From: Eubacteriaceae bacterium
GTDB taxonomy: Bacteria > Bacillota > Clostridia > Eubacteriales > Alkalibacteraceae
Reading direction: 5' to 3'
DNA: 24,837 bases
Assembly: GCA_003446375.1 (NCBI GenBank)
Contig: DMAW01000067.1
Span: forward strand, 1 to 24,837
Positions within the stretch are counted from its first letter, which is position 1. Every line of letters starts with the position of its first letter. Both the position numbers and the translations under genes were made by a program. Shown here in pieces: positions 7,149 through 14,667 of the stretch. Under the pieces are notes generated by a model that ran no database searches, was not told where the DNA came from, and was given only the letters and a program-made list of their open reading frames with translations.

Positions 7149-9662
7149 TTATTCATTTTTTCCACAGCATTTCTTGTATTTTTTACCGCTTCCGCATGGG
7201 CAAGGGTCATTTCTTCCCGGTTTATCTTTTTTTATCGTCGGCTCTTTTTTAGATTCTCGCTCTTTGTTGGTAGTCACATTTTCAAGAATGTTCTTGTTTT
7301 CCTCTACCACCGGCTGTTTTTGCACTTCAAGATGAAATAGGTATTTGATTGTATCTTCTTGTATATTTTTTGTCATTTCTTCGAACATGTCAAAACCTTC
7401 ATTGGTGTATGCCGCTACCGGGTCCACCTGTCCGTAGGCTCTTAATCCGATACCTTGCTTGAGCTGTTCCATATCGTCGATATGATCCATCCACTTTCTG
7501 TCGACGACTCTCAATAAGACCACTCGTTCAAGCTCTCTGAATCTGTCTTTCCCTATTTCTTGCTCTTTGGCTTCAATGACCTCCATGCCCTTTTTATGAA
7601 GCATGTCTCTAAGGTCTTCTCTAGGCATTTCATCTTTTGGAGCTTCCATATCGAAGTCGTCTGAAAAAAGAGTCCTGCAGTGCTCTAACAAACCATCAAT
7701 GTCCCACTCTTCAAAGTACTCGCTAAATCCAGTATAAATATTTATGGACTCGTCGATAAGCCCCTCGTACATTTTTAATATCTGATCGTGGATATCTCCG
7801 CCTTCAAGGACTTTTTTACGCTGAGAATAAATTATCTCTCTTTGCTTGTTCATTACGTTGTCGTATTGAAGCACGTGTTTTCTGATATCGAAGTTTCTGC
7901 CCTCGACTTTCTTTTGAGCATTTTCAATTCCTTTGCTTAGCATTTTATTCTCTATGGGCATGTCTTCCGGCAAGCCTAAATTATCTACCAAACCCATTAT
8001 CCTGTCCGAACCGAAAAGCCTCATGAGCTCATCTTCAAGAGAAATAAAAAATTGGGATGAGCCCGGATCTCCCTGACGGCCGGAACGTCCTCTCAACTGG
8101 TTGTCTATCCTTCTTGACTCGTGCCTTTCAGTCCCCAATATATGAAGCCCTCCAAGTTCCTTGACCCCTTCTCCTAAAACGATGTCCGTTCCTCGGCCTG
8201 CCATATTGGTGGATATTGTCACAGCGTTTTTCTGTCCTGCCATGCTTATAATCTCAGCTTCTTTTTCGTGGTACTTGGCATTTAAGACCTGGTGGCTGAT
8301 GCCTTGCTTTTTAAGCATCGCACTTAGGACTTCGGATCTGTCTATTGTAATCGTGCCAACCAATACCGGTTGCCCCAGCCGGTGCCTCCTTTTAATTTCT
8401 TCCACGATCGCTTCAAACTTGCCCTTCTCGGATTTATAAACAAGATCCACCATGTCTTCACGTACCATGGGCTTGTTCGTAGGAATTGCCAGAACATCCA
8501 TGTTGTATATGGACTTGAATTCTTCCTCCTCGGTCTTTGCCGTGCCGGTCATGCCCGAAAGCTTGTTATACATCCGAAAATAGTTTTGGAACGTAATGGT
8601 GGCTAGTGTTTTTGATTCTCTCTCCACTTTGACGTTTTCCTTGGCTTCAATAGCCTGATGCAGCCCGTTGCTGTATCTCCTTCCCGGCATTAGCCTTCCT
8701 GTAAATTCGTCTACAATGATTACCTGTCCTTCATTTACCACATAGTCCTTATCTCTTTTCATCAAGAAATTGGCTCTTAAAGCTTGATTTATATGATGGG
8801 CAAGTTCCATGTTTTCCATATCTGCAAGATTGTCGATGCCGAATGTCTTTTCTGCTTTTAAAAGACCGCTCTCGTCAGTTAAAATCACGGTATTGGCCTT
8901 TTCATCTATTGTAAAATCCACTTCGTGCTTTAACTTCTTAACAAAATTATTCACAAGGCTGTAAAGCTTGGTGCTTTTGTCCCCGCTACCTGAAATTATA
9001 AGAGGAGTCCTTGCTTCATCTATTAATATGCTGTCTACCTCATCGATTATCGCATAGTTGAGCTTTCTTTGTACTCTCTGCTCCATCCTTATGACCATGT
9101 TGTCTCTAAGGTAGTCAAAGCCGTACTCGTTATTTGTTCCGTAGGTTATATCCGAATTGTAAGCTGCCTTTTTTTCATCAAAGTTCAATCCATGAACTAC
9201 CAATCCTACACTCAAACCTAAAAAATTATAGACTTTTCCCATGGTCTCGCTGTCTCTTCGTGCAAGATAGTCGTTTACTGTTACCACGTTGACCCCTTCA
9301 CCTCTAAGGGCGTTAAGATACGCCGGCAAAGTAGCCACCAAGGTCTTTCCCTCACCGGTTTTCATTTCTGCGATTCTTCCCTGGTGCAGAACGATTCCAC
9401 CTAAAAGCTGTACCGGAAAATGTTTCATTCCAAGACTTCTCCACGCAGCTTCTCTCACCACAGCAAAAGCTTCTACTAGGATATCATCTTCAGTTTCCCC
9501 TTGTTCAAGCCTTCTTTTAAACTCAAAAGTCTTTTGCCTTAAGCCTTCATCGCTTAATTTTTGAACATCCGGTTCAATCCCTTCGATTTTCTCCACGGTC
9601 TTCATCATTTTTTTTATTTCTTTATCGTCTAAGTCTCCAAAGATTTTTTTTAATATGGACAA
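7149..9662 (-). CDS. secA: Preprotein translocase ATPase SecA
   Basis: 837 aa, the motor that drives secretory proteins through SecYEG. The Walker A motif MKTGEGKT is at 100-107. The Walker B region IIDEVDSILIDEAR is at about 205-218, and MAGRGTDIVLGEGV and GRSGRQGDPGSSQF belong to the second helicase domain. The C-terminus carries the zinc-binding SEC-C tail with Cys821, Cys823, Cys832 and Cys833 (PCPCGSGKKYKKCC). The start is TTG, supported by GAGGTG seven bases upstream. It is the first gene of a secA-prfB-amidotransferase-tex run with short or overlapping junctions. A TATAAT lies at 9720-9725, but no convincing -35 accompanies it. Confidence 0.98.
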   Translation of the reverse strand: MSILKKIFGDLDDKEIKKMMKTVEKIEGIEPDVQKLSDEGLRQKTFEFKRRLEQGETEDDILVEAFAVVREAAWRSLGMKHFPVQLLGGIVLHQGRIAEMKTGEGKTLVATLPAYLNALRGEGVNVVTVNDYLARRDSETMGKVYNFLGLSVGLVVHGLNFDEKKAAYNSDITYGTNNEYGFDYLRDNMVIRMEQRVQRKLNYAIIDEVDSILIDEARTPLIISGSGDKSTKLYSLVNNFVKKLKHEVDFTIDEKANTVILTDESGLLKAEKTFGIDNLADMENMELAHHINQALRANFLMKRDKDYVVNEGQVIIVDEFTGRLMPGRRYSNGLHQAIEAKENVKVERESKTLATITFQNYFRMYNKLSGMTGTAKTEEEEFKSIYNMDVLAIPTNKPMVREDMVDLVYKSEKGKFEAIVEEIKRRHRLGQPVLVGTITIDRSEVLSAMLKKQGISHQVLNAKYHEKEAEIISMAGQKNAVTISTNMAGRGTDIVLGEGVKELGGLHILGTERHESRRIDNQLRGRSGRQGDPGSSQFFISLEDELMRLFGSDRIMGLVDNLGLPEDMPIENKMLSKGIENAQKKVEGRNFDIRKHVLQYDNVMNKQREIIYSQRKKVLEGGDIHDQILKMYEGLIDESINIYTGFSEYFEEWDIDGLLEHCRTLFSDDFDMEAPKDEMPREDLRDMLHKKGMEVIEAKEQEIGKDRFRELERVVLLRVVDRKWMDHIDDMEQLKQGIGLRAYGQVDPVAAYTNEGFDMFEEMTKNIQEDTIKYLFHLEVQKQPVVEENKNILENVTTNKERESKKEPTIKKDKPGRNDPCPCGSGKKYKKCCGKNE

Positions 9663-9729
9663 CTTCCTTCACCTCTTCGAACCGTGCGCTGATCACACTT
9701 GATTTTTTGTACAGAGTCAATTATATCAT

Positions 9730-9759
9730 AAAAAGACTTGTATTTTTACAAGTCTTTTT
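9730..9759 (-). terminator. Terminator between the DUF5317 gene and secA
   Basis: GACTTGTA and TACAAGTC form a perfect 8-bp stem, extendable by A-T pairs, with a 4-base loop. On the minus strand it is followed by TTTTT. The DUF5317 stop codon lies inside the hairpin, so the last codons serve as part of the terminator. This separates the HD-GYP operon from secA. Confidence 0.78.
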
Positions 9760-11368
9760 TCCAAAAACTGATGTGCTTGTCTCCAACCTTGACCTGGACC
9801 AAGCTATACCCTTTTTCTTTTCTTTCCTTCATCTTTTTCATAAGATCTACCCGTTCGCTGTCAGTTAATCTTTGGAGAACATTTCCCGATTCATCTCTAA
9901 GTTGCTCAACTTCAGTGGACTCGACTGCCTGCTCTTCGGTGATTTTTTTATCCAGGCCGGAAAATTCGAAGGATGTTTCATTAACCTCCTGAATTTCCAC
10001 AGCTTTTTCATCCATATCCTGATTCTCAAAAGTCCTTTGTTCTGCTTCTTGGTCTATATCGATTCCAGCCTCTTCCGGCAAATCTTCGTCAGCTTGCTGA
10101 TGCATATCTTCTTGCAATTCCGGTTTCAATTCTGCCGGTTTTTTGTTGTAATGGGGATTTTCCACAATCCTTCCATCTACTATTATAAACTGGTGAACCG
10201 TATCTATAGGCTCAGAAGGTATCTGTTGGCTCGCCTCGAGAGTTTCTGACAAAGCCTTATCTTCTTCAATATCCTTTTCTTCCGCTGACTTTTGATCTTC
10301 TTTATCATTTAAAGACGTAAAAGGCTCAAGATCGATGGTCCTGGTCTCGTGAAGGGGTTTTGTATAATATTTGCTTTCCGGTTCTTGTTGAAGCTGATTA
10401 TACAAAACCTCGTCTTCAAGCTTTGAAGCATTCAGCATTTCGGAAGCCTTGTAATCTTCAAGAGTAACATCGTCCAGCTTCTCATCTGCAGATGTTTTTT
10501 CTTCAATGATCTTCTCTTCTGACTCTATAGGTTCCGACTTTGTTTTTTCAGTATCTTCATCTGACTTTTCATCACTTTCAAAGTGACTTTCTTCCATGTC
10601 CGGAATTTCTACCTTCTGGGGCTTTTCGACGCTGCCCAAGACCATAGTTTGCTCCATTGCATCTGATTCTATCTTCTCCAGCTTTTCCTGAATTTTTTTA
10701 CTTCTAATATCTGATTGGTCATCAAAATATCCATTTAGAAACTCTTCTTCGGGAACCGGTCTGTCAAACATTTCTTCATCTAAATCCTCAAGATCAAGCT
10801 CTGACTCAATAGATTTGTCTTTTTTCATGGCACTTTGTATCAAGCCCATTGCTCCTCCGTATATGAATATATCCCCCACGCTGTATATGTTGCTGAACAT
10901 CGAAAGAGCCCCAGGCAGCGGCAAAGGCAGGATATCAGCCAGATACCAAACCAAAGTTCCTTCGATCAAAGGCTGATGGGTGCCTGCCCTGCTTGCAAAC
11001 ATAGCCTCTAGGCTGTCCGTTATCCCTATCGTCTCTGCAGCGCTTAGGGATACAGGCATCTTCCCTCCATTTAAAAAGATGACTACGAAATTCATGATGA
11101 CTCCCAATGTTATTACGATAAACCACTTGTTGTCGAAATTGCTCATAAGTGCGGCAAACAACAGAATGTAGCTTACAAAGTGAAGCAATATGTCAAAATC
11201 CTGTATCTGCTCTATGCCATATGCATATCCGGCATATATGGCTCCTTGCAGCAAAAATGCCAATACCATAAGTGGAATCAGCCTGATTTTTAAATTTGCC
11301 AGATTTGAAAGTCTGCCCTTTCTGACATACCCGATAAGAATCGCTGCAAACAACAATGCTACCGTCAT
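9746..11368 (-). CDS. DUF5317 membrane protein with long acidic C-terminal tail
   Basis: 540 aa. Residues 1-182 match what I know of DUF5317: about five hydrophobic segments and the signatures NGGKMPVS (100-107), HQPLIEG...YLADILPLPLP (131-152) and SVGDIFIYGG (163-172). Residues ~183-500 are strongly acidic, rich in E, D, K, S and Q, with no recognisable fold; they are probably a disordered cytoplasmic tail. The last ~40 residues (LTDSERVDLMKKMKERKEKGYSLVQVKVGDKHISFWKK) look ordered again. Function is unknown. It starts at an ATG overlapping the HD-GYP stop by four bases (ATGA) with AAGGTAGG upstream, so the two proteins are translationally coupled and may act together. Confidence 0.8.
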   Translation of the reverse strand: MTVALLFAAILIGYVRKGRLSNLANLKIRLIPLMVLAFLLQGAIYAGYAYGIEQIQDFDILLHFVSYILLFAALMSNFDNKWFIVITLGVIMNFVVIFLNGGKMPVSLSAAETIGITDSLEAMFASRAGTHQPLIEGTLVWYLADILPLPLPGALSMFSNIYSVGDIFIYGGAMGLIQSAMKKDKSIESELDLEDLDEEMFDRPVPEEEFLNGYFDDQSDIRSKKIQEKLEKIESDAMEQTMVLGSVEKPQKVEIPDMEESHFESDEKSDEDTEKTKSEPIESEEKIIEEKTSADEKLDDVTLEDYKASEMLNASKLEDEVLYNQLQQEPESKYYTKPLHETRTIDLEPFTSLNDKEDQKSAEEKDIEEDKALSETLEASQQIPSEPIDTVHQFIIVDGRIVENPHYNKKPAELKPELQEDMHQQADEDLPEEAGIDIDQEAEQRTFENQDMDEKAVEIQEVNETSFEFSGLDKKITEEQAVESTEVEQLRDESGNVLQRLTDSERVDLMKKMKERKEKGYSLVQVKVGDKHISFWKKDL

Positions 11369-12630
11369 TGAATCAACCTACCTTCGTCATGTAATTTAAT
11401 AAATTTTTCAACCAAATAAGGATCGAGTTTTTTTCCGGACTCGCTTTTTAGTATTTCTATCGCCTCTTGGTGGCTCATTGCAGGCCTGTAGGGCCTGTCT
11501 GTAGTTACTGCATCAAATATATCCACTACCGTGATGATCTTTGACTCATATGGAATTTCTTCAGCTACAAGCCCTTTTGGGTATCCTGATCCGTCAAGGT
11601 ATTCGTGGTGGGCTCCGATAATTTCGGTGGCCTTTTTTAAAAAAGTTACGTTTTCGAGTATATGGACGCCTTTTGACGGGTGCTCTTTTATGAATTCAAA
11701 TTCTTCAGGAGCCAATTTCCCCGGCTTGTTAAGTATGGTATCCATTATTCCTATTTTTCCTATATCGTGAAATATCGCGGCATATTGAAGCTGCTGCATG
11801 TCGATTTTTGCCCCCGACTCCTTTGCAAGCATCTGCGAGTACTTCTCGACCCTTTCCGAGTGGCCCTTTGTGTAAGGATCCTTTTCTTCCAAAGCTGAAG
11901 ACAACGCCTTTATGGTGTTTAAATAAGACTGGCGCATATCGAAAACAAGCTGAAATGAATAACGGATCAAAAGGTACGGAAAGAAAAGGATTATGATGGA
12001 TTCGATTCCAAAATTAAGATATGCCATAGTGATTATGATGCTGATAGCGCTGACACCTAAAACATTGGGAACCAATCCGCTGAAATTTTCCTTCCAGACT
12101 TCTTTTGGCTCAAAATCCGTCAACTTTATGATAAACAAACCAGTAATAGTCATATTGCTGGCTATAAAGACCAATGATGCCAACAGCATGTAAATTATAG
12201 AATTAAAAATAGTAGAAATACCCACACCTGAATTAAGCATAAAATATACTATTGAACTTAAACCAGCACTTATTATGTAATTTGCTGTATTTCCAATAGT
12301 TTTATGAAACTCAATGTTTAAAATGTGCTTATATTTATTGTCCATTTTGTAAACAGCCAACATAGTGCCTAAAGCAGCGCTGACAATTGCTCCATACGGA
12401 CCATAAATAACAGATATAGGCAAAATAACTCCAAACCCTAATGTAACTCCACCTTTTCTCGGAGTAAATATTACTAATGATTCTGCTATTACTGTTAATG
12501 TTATAAATATAAAGAAATCTATGTTTAATAAAATAGGATACTTGTCAATTATGTACGCACTCAAAAATATTGCTATAAAGCTCAATTTTAATAAAAAGAA
12601 CTTAGTTTCTTTTGTAATAGATGAACCCAT
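11365..12630 (-). CDS. Membrane HD-GYP domain protein (putative cyclic-di-GMP phosphodiesterase)
   Basis: 421 aa. Residues ~10-230 contain about six or seven hydrophobic segments, probably a sensory membrane region. Residues ~235-421 form an HD-GYP domain: H257 (GHSERV), HDIGK at 288-292, H317, HHE at 341-343 and DGSGYP at 346-351. The metal ligands and GYP signature look intact, so a cyclic dinucleotide phosphodiesterase is expected. Substrate and input signal are not shown by the sequence. AAGGAAGG lies about 11 bases before the ATG. The membrane half (about 12000-12630) is visibly more AT-rich than the catalytic half and its neighbours. A 26-codon ORF precedes it by 54 bases, and DUF5317 follows with a 4-base overlap. 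Confidence 0.9.
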   Translation of the reverse strand: MGSSITKETKFFLLKLSFIAIFLSAYIIDKYPILLNIDFFIFITLTVIAESLVIFTPRKGGVTLGFGVILPISVIYGPYGAIVSAALGTMLAVYKMDNKYKHILNIEFHKTIGNTANYIISAGLSSIVYFMLNSGVGISTIFNSIIYMLLASLVFIASNMTITGLFIIKLTDFEPKEVWKENFSGLVPNVLGVSAISIIITMAYLNFGIESIIILFFPYLLIRYSFQLVFDMRQSYLNTIKALSSALEEKDPYTKGHSERVEKYSQMLAKESGAKIDMQQLQYAAIFHDIGKIGIMDTILNKPGKLAPEEFEFIKEHPSKGVHILENVTFLKKATEIIGAHHEYLDGSGYPKGLVAEEIPYESKIITVVDIFDAVTTDRPYRPAMSHQEAIEILKSESGKKLDPYLVEKFIKLHDEGRLIQ

Positions 12631-12684
12631 ATATTTTGGTTCCTTCCTTTTAATTATAACAAGGTCGACGGTAAATCTTTGCTG

Positions 12685-12765
12685 TTAAACTACTTTAAAG
12701 CCTGCACCAGCAGCCATTACCAAAGTCATTACAACCATCAATATTTGGATTAATTTAGCTTTCAT
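12685..12765 (-). CDS. Hydrophobic 26-aa mini-protein (possible signal or regulatory peptide)
   Basis: An ATG preceded by AAGGGGGC at good spacing opens a 26-codon frame. It begins MKAKLIQILMVV, continues through a hydrophobic core, reaches an AAGAG stretch and ends in FKVV. The layout (two lysines, hydrophobic stretch, small residues) resembles a short signal peptide or an exported pheromone precursor. It is preceded by a sigma-A-like promoter and followed after 54 bases by the HD-GYP gene. I do not recognise a family. Alternatives are a small membrane protein or a leader ORF affecting HD-GYP translation. Expression is inferred only from the ribosome binding site, promoter and position. Confidence 0.5.
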   Translation of the reverse strand: MKAKLIQILMVVMTLVMAAGAGFKVV

Positions 12766-12798
12766 GTGTTTGCCCCCTTATTATTATTTAAAAGTTTA

Positions 12799-12827
12799 AT
12801 AATACTGGGACTGTTTTCGCTAGTAAA
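12799..12827 (-). promoter_or_regulatory. Promoter of the mini-ORF/HD-GYP/DUF5317 operon
   Basis: On the minus strand TTTACT (12822-12827) and TATTAT (12799-12804) are spaced by 17 bases. They lie about 33 bases before the mini-ORF start. The -35 box overlaps one of two CTAGCGAA repeats. Confidence 0.55.
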
Positions 12828-12849
12828 CAATCTTAATCCGCTTCGCTAG
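12816..12849. repeat. Direct repeat TTCGCTAG around the -35 region
   Basis: The plus strand has TTCGCTAG at 12816-12823 and again at 12842-12849, 26 bases apart. The first copy overlaps the predicted -35 box. This could be a pair of operator half-sites or part of a leader structure. The rest of 12766-12897 shows no further ORF. Confidence 0.45.
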
Positions 12850-12897
12850 GTATTGATTGATTCTTTTATTGCTACCCGCCGACCTTATTACCCCTTG

Positions 12898-13530
12898 TTA
12901 GGCCACTTCGATCATCCTGTTGATGGCATCGAGAATGGACTTGGTTATTGCGCTGTTGATATCATTGTCAACTATGCATTTGCCTATTAAAAGTTTTTCA
13001 GAATTATTTTGAATTAGCGTGACTCCCGAGATCACCACGTTTTTATTGGCAATGGGCATCACTTTGATTTCTTCGAATACAAACCTCTTGTTGTGCTGAG
13101 TGAATTTTTCCACAGCATTTAATGTAGCTTGGGCAACCAGCCTGTACGCTTGAGAGGATGAATGCAAACCTTCCGATTCTCCTTCGAAAACATGACCTTC
13201 ATACTCTAAAATGACTTTCGCCTTGCCGTTGATGTCAAGGCTCGTATATTCTACGGATTTTATCATCAGCCTTGGAGTTATGAAGTTTTCGCTTTCTTCA
13301 TATACTTGAGCTATGCTGATTATCTTATGGTCTATTTTTAAATTGAATTTGGTTACAAGTGCAGATTGCACATCTCGAATGATCTGTTTTGCAGATCTTT
13401 GATTGTTGGCAAGAATGTGTATCTCGACGATTTGGTCGTCTTTACTTACCACTACCCTAGAATTGATGACACTTAAGATCTTGTTGATAAGAGTTTCTAT
13501 TTCGTTGATACTTGTCTGGCTTTCGAACAT
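12898..13530 (-). CDS. Conserved-looking hypothetical protein with internal duplication
   Basis: 210 aa, soluble, no signal peptide or membrane segment. I cannot assign a family with confidence. Residues 1-70 look like an alpha/beta unit (NNQRSAKQIIRDVQSALVTKF, then KIISIAQV). The rest seems to hold two similar strand-strand-helix units: VILEYEGHVFEGESEG + AYRLVAQATLNAVEKF, and VTLIQNNSEKLLIGKCIV + AITKSILDAINRMIE. I chose the ATG at 13530 because GGAGGG lies seven bases before it, while it abuts the alternative ATG at 13536. It has its own -10 box upstream and sits between hpf and the HD-GYP operon. Confidence 0.75.
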   Translation of the reverse strand: MFESQTSINEIETLINKILSVINSRVVVSKDDQIVEIHILANNQRSAKQIIRDVQSALVTKFNLKIDHKIISIAQVYEESENFITPRLMIKSVEYTSLDINGKAKVILEYEGHVFEGESEGLHSSSQAYRLVAQATLNAVEKFTQHNKRFVFEEIKVMPIANKNVVISGVTLIQNNSEKLLIGKCIVDNDINSAITKSILDAINRMIEVA

Positions 13531-13592
13531 GTCCATCCCTCCAACTTATTAGTGCAAAACGTAAAAGCGCTAAAAACATCTTAATACAAGTT

Positions 13593-13598
13593 ATTATA
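13593..13598 (-). promoter_or_regulatory. Likely -10 box for the 210-aa gene
   Basis: A consensus TATAAT on the minus strand lies 62 bases upstream of the ATG at 13530 and just downstream of the hpf terminator. The -35 region is poor (TTTTCA at 18 bases). Confidence 0.45.
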
Positions 13599-13643
13599 AC
13601 ATATTTTTTTCACATCTGAAAAACAATTTAATCAAATATCAAA

Positions 13644-13667
13644 GCCCTCTTCTTTAAAGAAGAGGGC
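13644..13667 (-). terminator. Terminator of hpf
   Basis: GCCCTCTTCT and AGAAGAGGGC form a perfect 10-bp stem around TTAA. On the minus strand it is followed by the T-rich TTTGATATTTGATT. The U-tract is interrupted, but the position 19 bases after the hpf stop supports a terminator. Confidence 0.7.
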
Positions 13668-13685
13668 ATCTTTTAATTTCGATAA

Positions 13686-14216
13686 TTAAATTGCAGGCTC
13701 TATCAAACCGTAATTTCCATCTTTTCTTTTGTAGACCACGTTTACCTCTTCTGTATCGCTATTGAGAAATACGAAGAAGTTGTGTCCCAACAAATCCATT
13801 TGAAGAGTGGCTTCTTCAGTAGACATCGGCTTTACAGGGAATCTTTTGGTCTTTACCAATGAAGGCTCGTCAGATTTCGGTTCTTCTCTGAAAGACGAAA
13901 AATCTATCCTGATTGTTGAGTGGTCTTTTAGTTTTTTCTCTAGCTTTGTCTTGTGCTTTCTCAGCTGCCCTTCAAGCTTGTCCACCGCCAAATCAATGGA
14001 TGCATACATATCTTCGGTCGCTTCTTCCGCTCTAAGGATCGTGCCGTTAATAGGTATAGTCACTTCCAGGATATGTTTTCCTTTTTGTGTGCTCAAAGTT
14101 GCTGTTGCTTCGGTACTCGGATCGAAATATTTGTCCAGCTTGGACAGCTTCTTATCCAAAGTACTCTTCAATCCTGTTGTCACGTCTACATTCTTTCCAT
14201 ACACTATTACACGCAT
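13686..14216 (-). CDS. hpf: Ribosome hibernation promoting factor, long form
   Basis: 176 aa, the long HPF type of Firmicutes (also called RaiA/YvyD). Residues ~1-105 are the S30AE domain that binds the 30S decoding region (RVIVYGKNVDVTTGLKSTLDKKLSKLDKYF). Residues ~120-176 are the C-terminal dimerisation domain (VKTKRFPVKPMSTEEATLQMDLLGHNFFVFLN). It pairs 70S ribosomes into inactive 100S dimers in slow growth. The start is the ATG at 14216, nine bases after AAAGGAG; an in-frame TTG at 14225 would lie too close to that site. It has its own promoter and lies directly downstream of the raiA-motif RNA. Confidence 0.97.
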   Translation of the reverse strand: MRVIVYGKNVDVTTGLKSTLDKKLSKLDKYFDPSTEATATLSTQKGKHILEVTIPINGTILRAEEATEDMYASIDLAVDKLEGQLRKHKTKLEKKLKDHSTIRIDFSSFREEPKSDEPSLVKTKRFPVKPMSTEEATLQMDLLGHNFFVFLNSDTEEVNVVYKRKDGNYGLIEPAI

Positions 14217-14269
14217 AAATAACAACTCCTTTAGCTTTATGATTGTCGTTGCTCTATTTAGTTTCTATA

Positions 14270-14299
14270 ATTATACCCGACGTTTTATGATCAAAACAA
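14270..14299 (-). promoter_or_regulatory. Promoter of hpf
   Basis: TTGTTT (14294-14299) and TATAAT (14270-14275) on the minus strand are 18 bases apart and lie about 54 bases before the hpf ATG. The gene can therefore be transcribed apart from the upstream RNA. Confidence 0.6.
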
Positions 14300-14384
14300 G
14301 AAATTAAAATAAAAAACTGCAGCCATCAAGCAAAGCTTTTAACCACAAAATCCAAACCCTATATAAATAAGGCTTTAATGTCAA

Positions 14385-14632
14385 ATAAAATATTTAGGAC
14401 ACAGACCTCTTAGAGTCCTGTGTCCTGACAGGCTTCAGCTGACCTGGTTTTTGCCCCCACACCCGCCGGCTGGAAGTTTAGCTCGGGGTTGCCTCACGAC
14501 TCCTTCTCTCAACCTTTTGATTGGCCGGTCTTACATCTAGGCCGCACCATGATCGGCACTTAATTTTTAGGTGCCTTACGTGGATCGTTTCGCCTGCGAC
14601 TGGCATCGATTTTCAACCACAGACCTGAAGCT
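14385..14632 (-). ncRNA. raiA-motif structured RNA
   Basis: A ~248-base non-coding stretch with unusually high GC for this window, carrying its own strong promoter and terminator, directly upstream of hpf (raiA). A terminal stem closes exactly 200 bases: GCTTCAG (14625-14631) pairs with CTGAAGC (14432-14438). Internal hairpins include GGCAC with GTGCC (14555-14575) and GGTTG with CAACC (14487-14514). No convincing ORF is present. The location, size and complex fold match the raiA motif, an RNA class known from Clostridia and some Actinobacteria and named for its position upstream of raiA. I did not align it to the published consensus. SRP RNA, tmRNA, 6S and RNase P RNA signatures were not seen. 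Confidence 0.78.
14396..14426 (-). terminator. Terminal hairpin of the raiA-motif RNA
   Basis: AGGACACAG and CTGTGTCCT form a perfect 9-bp stem, extended by GAC/GTC. On the minus strand it is followed by AAATATTTTATTT. The U-tract is imperfect, so some read-through into hpf is possible. Confidence 0.65.
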
Positions 14633-14638
14633 TATTAT

Positions 14639-14667
14639 ATTATATTGTCATAACCCGGCTCCGTCAA
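14639..14667 (-). promoter_or_regulatory. Strong sigma-A promoter of the raiA-motif RNA
   Basis: TTGACG (14662-14667) and TATAAT (14639-14644) on the minus strand are separated by exactly 17 bases. The -35 box begins right after the ogt stop codon. The predicted start near 14632 places the closing stem of the RNA at its very 5' end. Confidence 0.82.

Noticed and set aside
10935..11126. Short frames on both strands within the DUF5317 gene
   Set aside because: They are embedded in a real coding sequence with clear membrane signatures, with no start signals of their own.
12766..12897. Possible cyclic-di-GMP riboswitch upstream of the HD-GYP operon
   Set aside because: The conserved core features of c-di-GMP-I and c-di-GMP-II aptamers are not present. 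Only short repeats and a promoter are visible.
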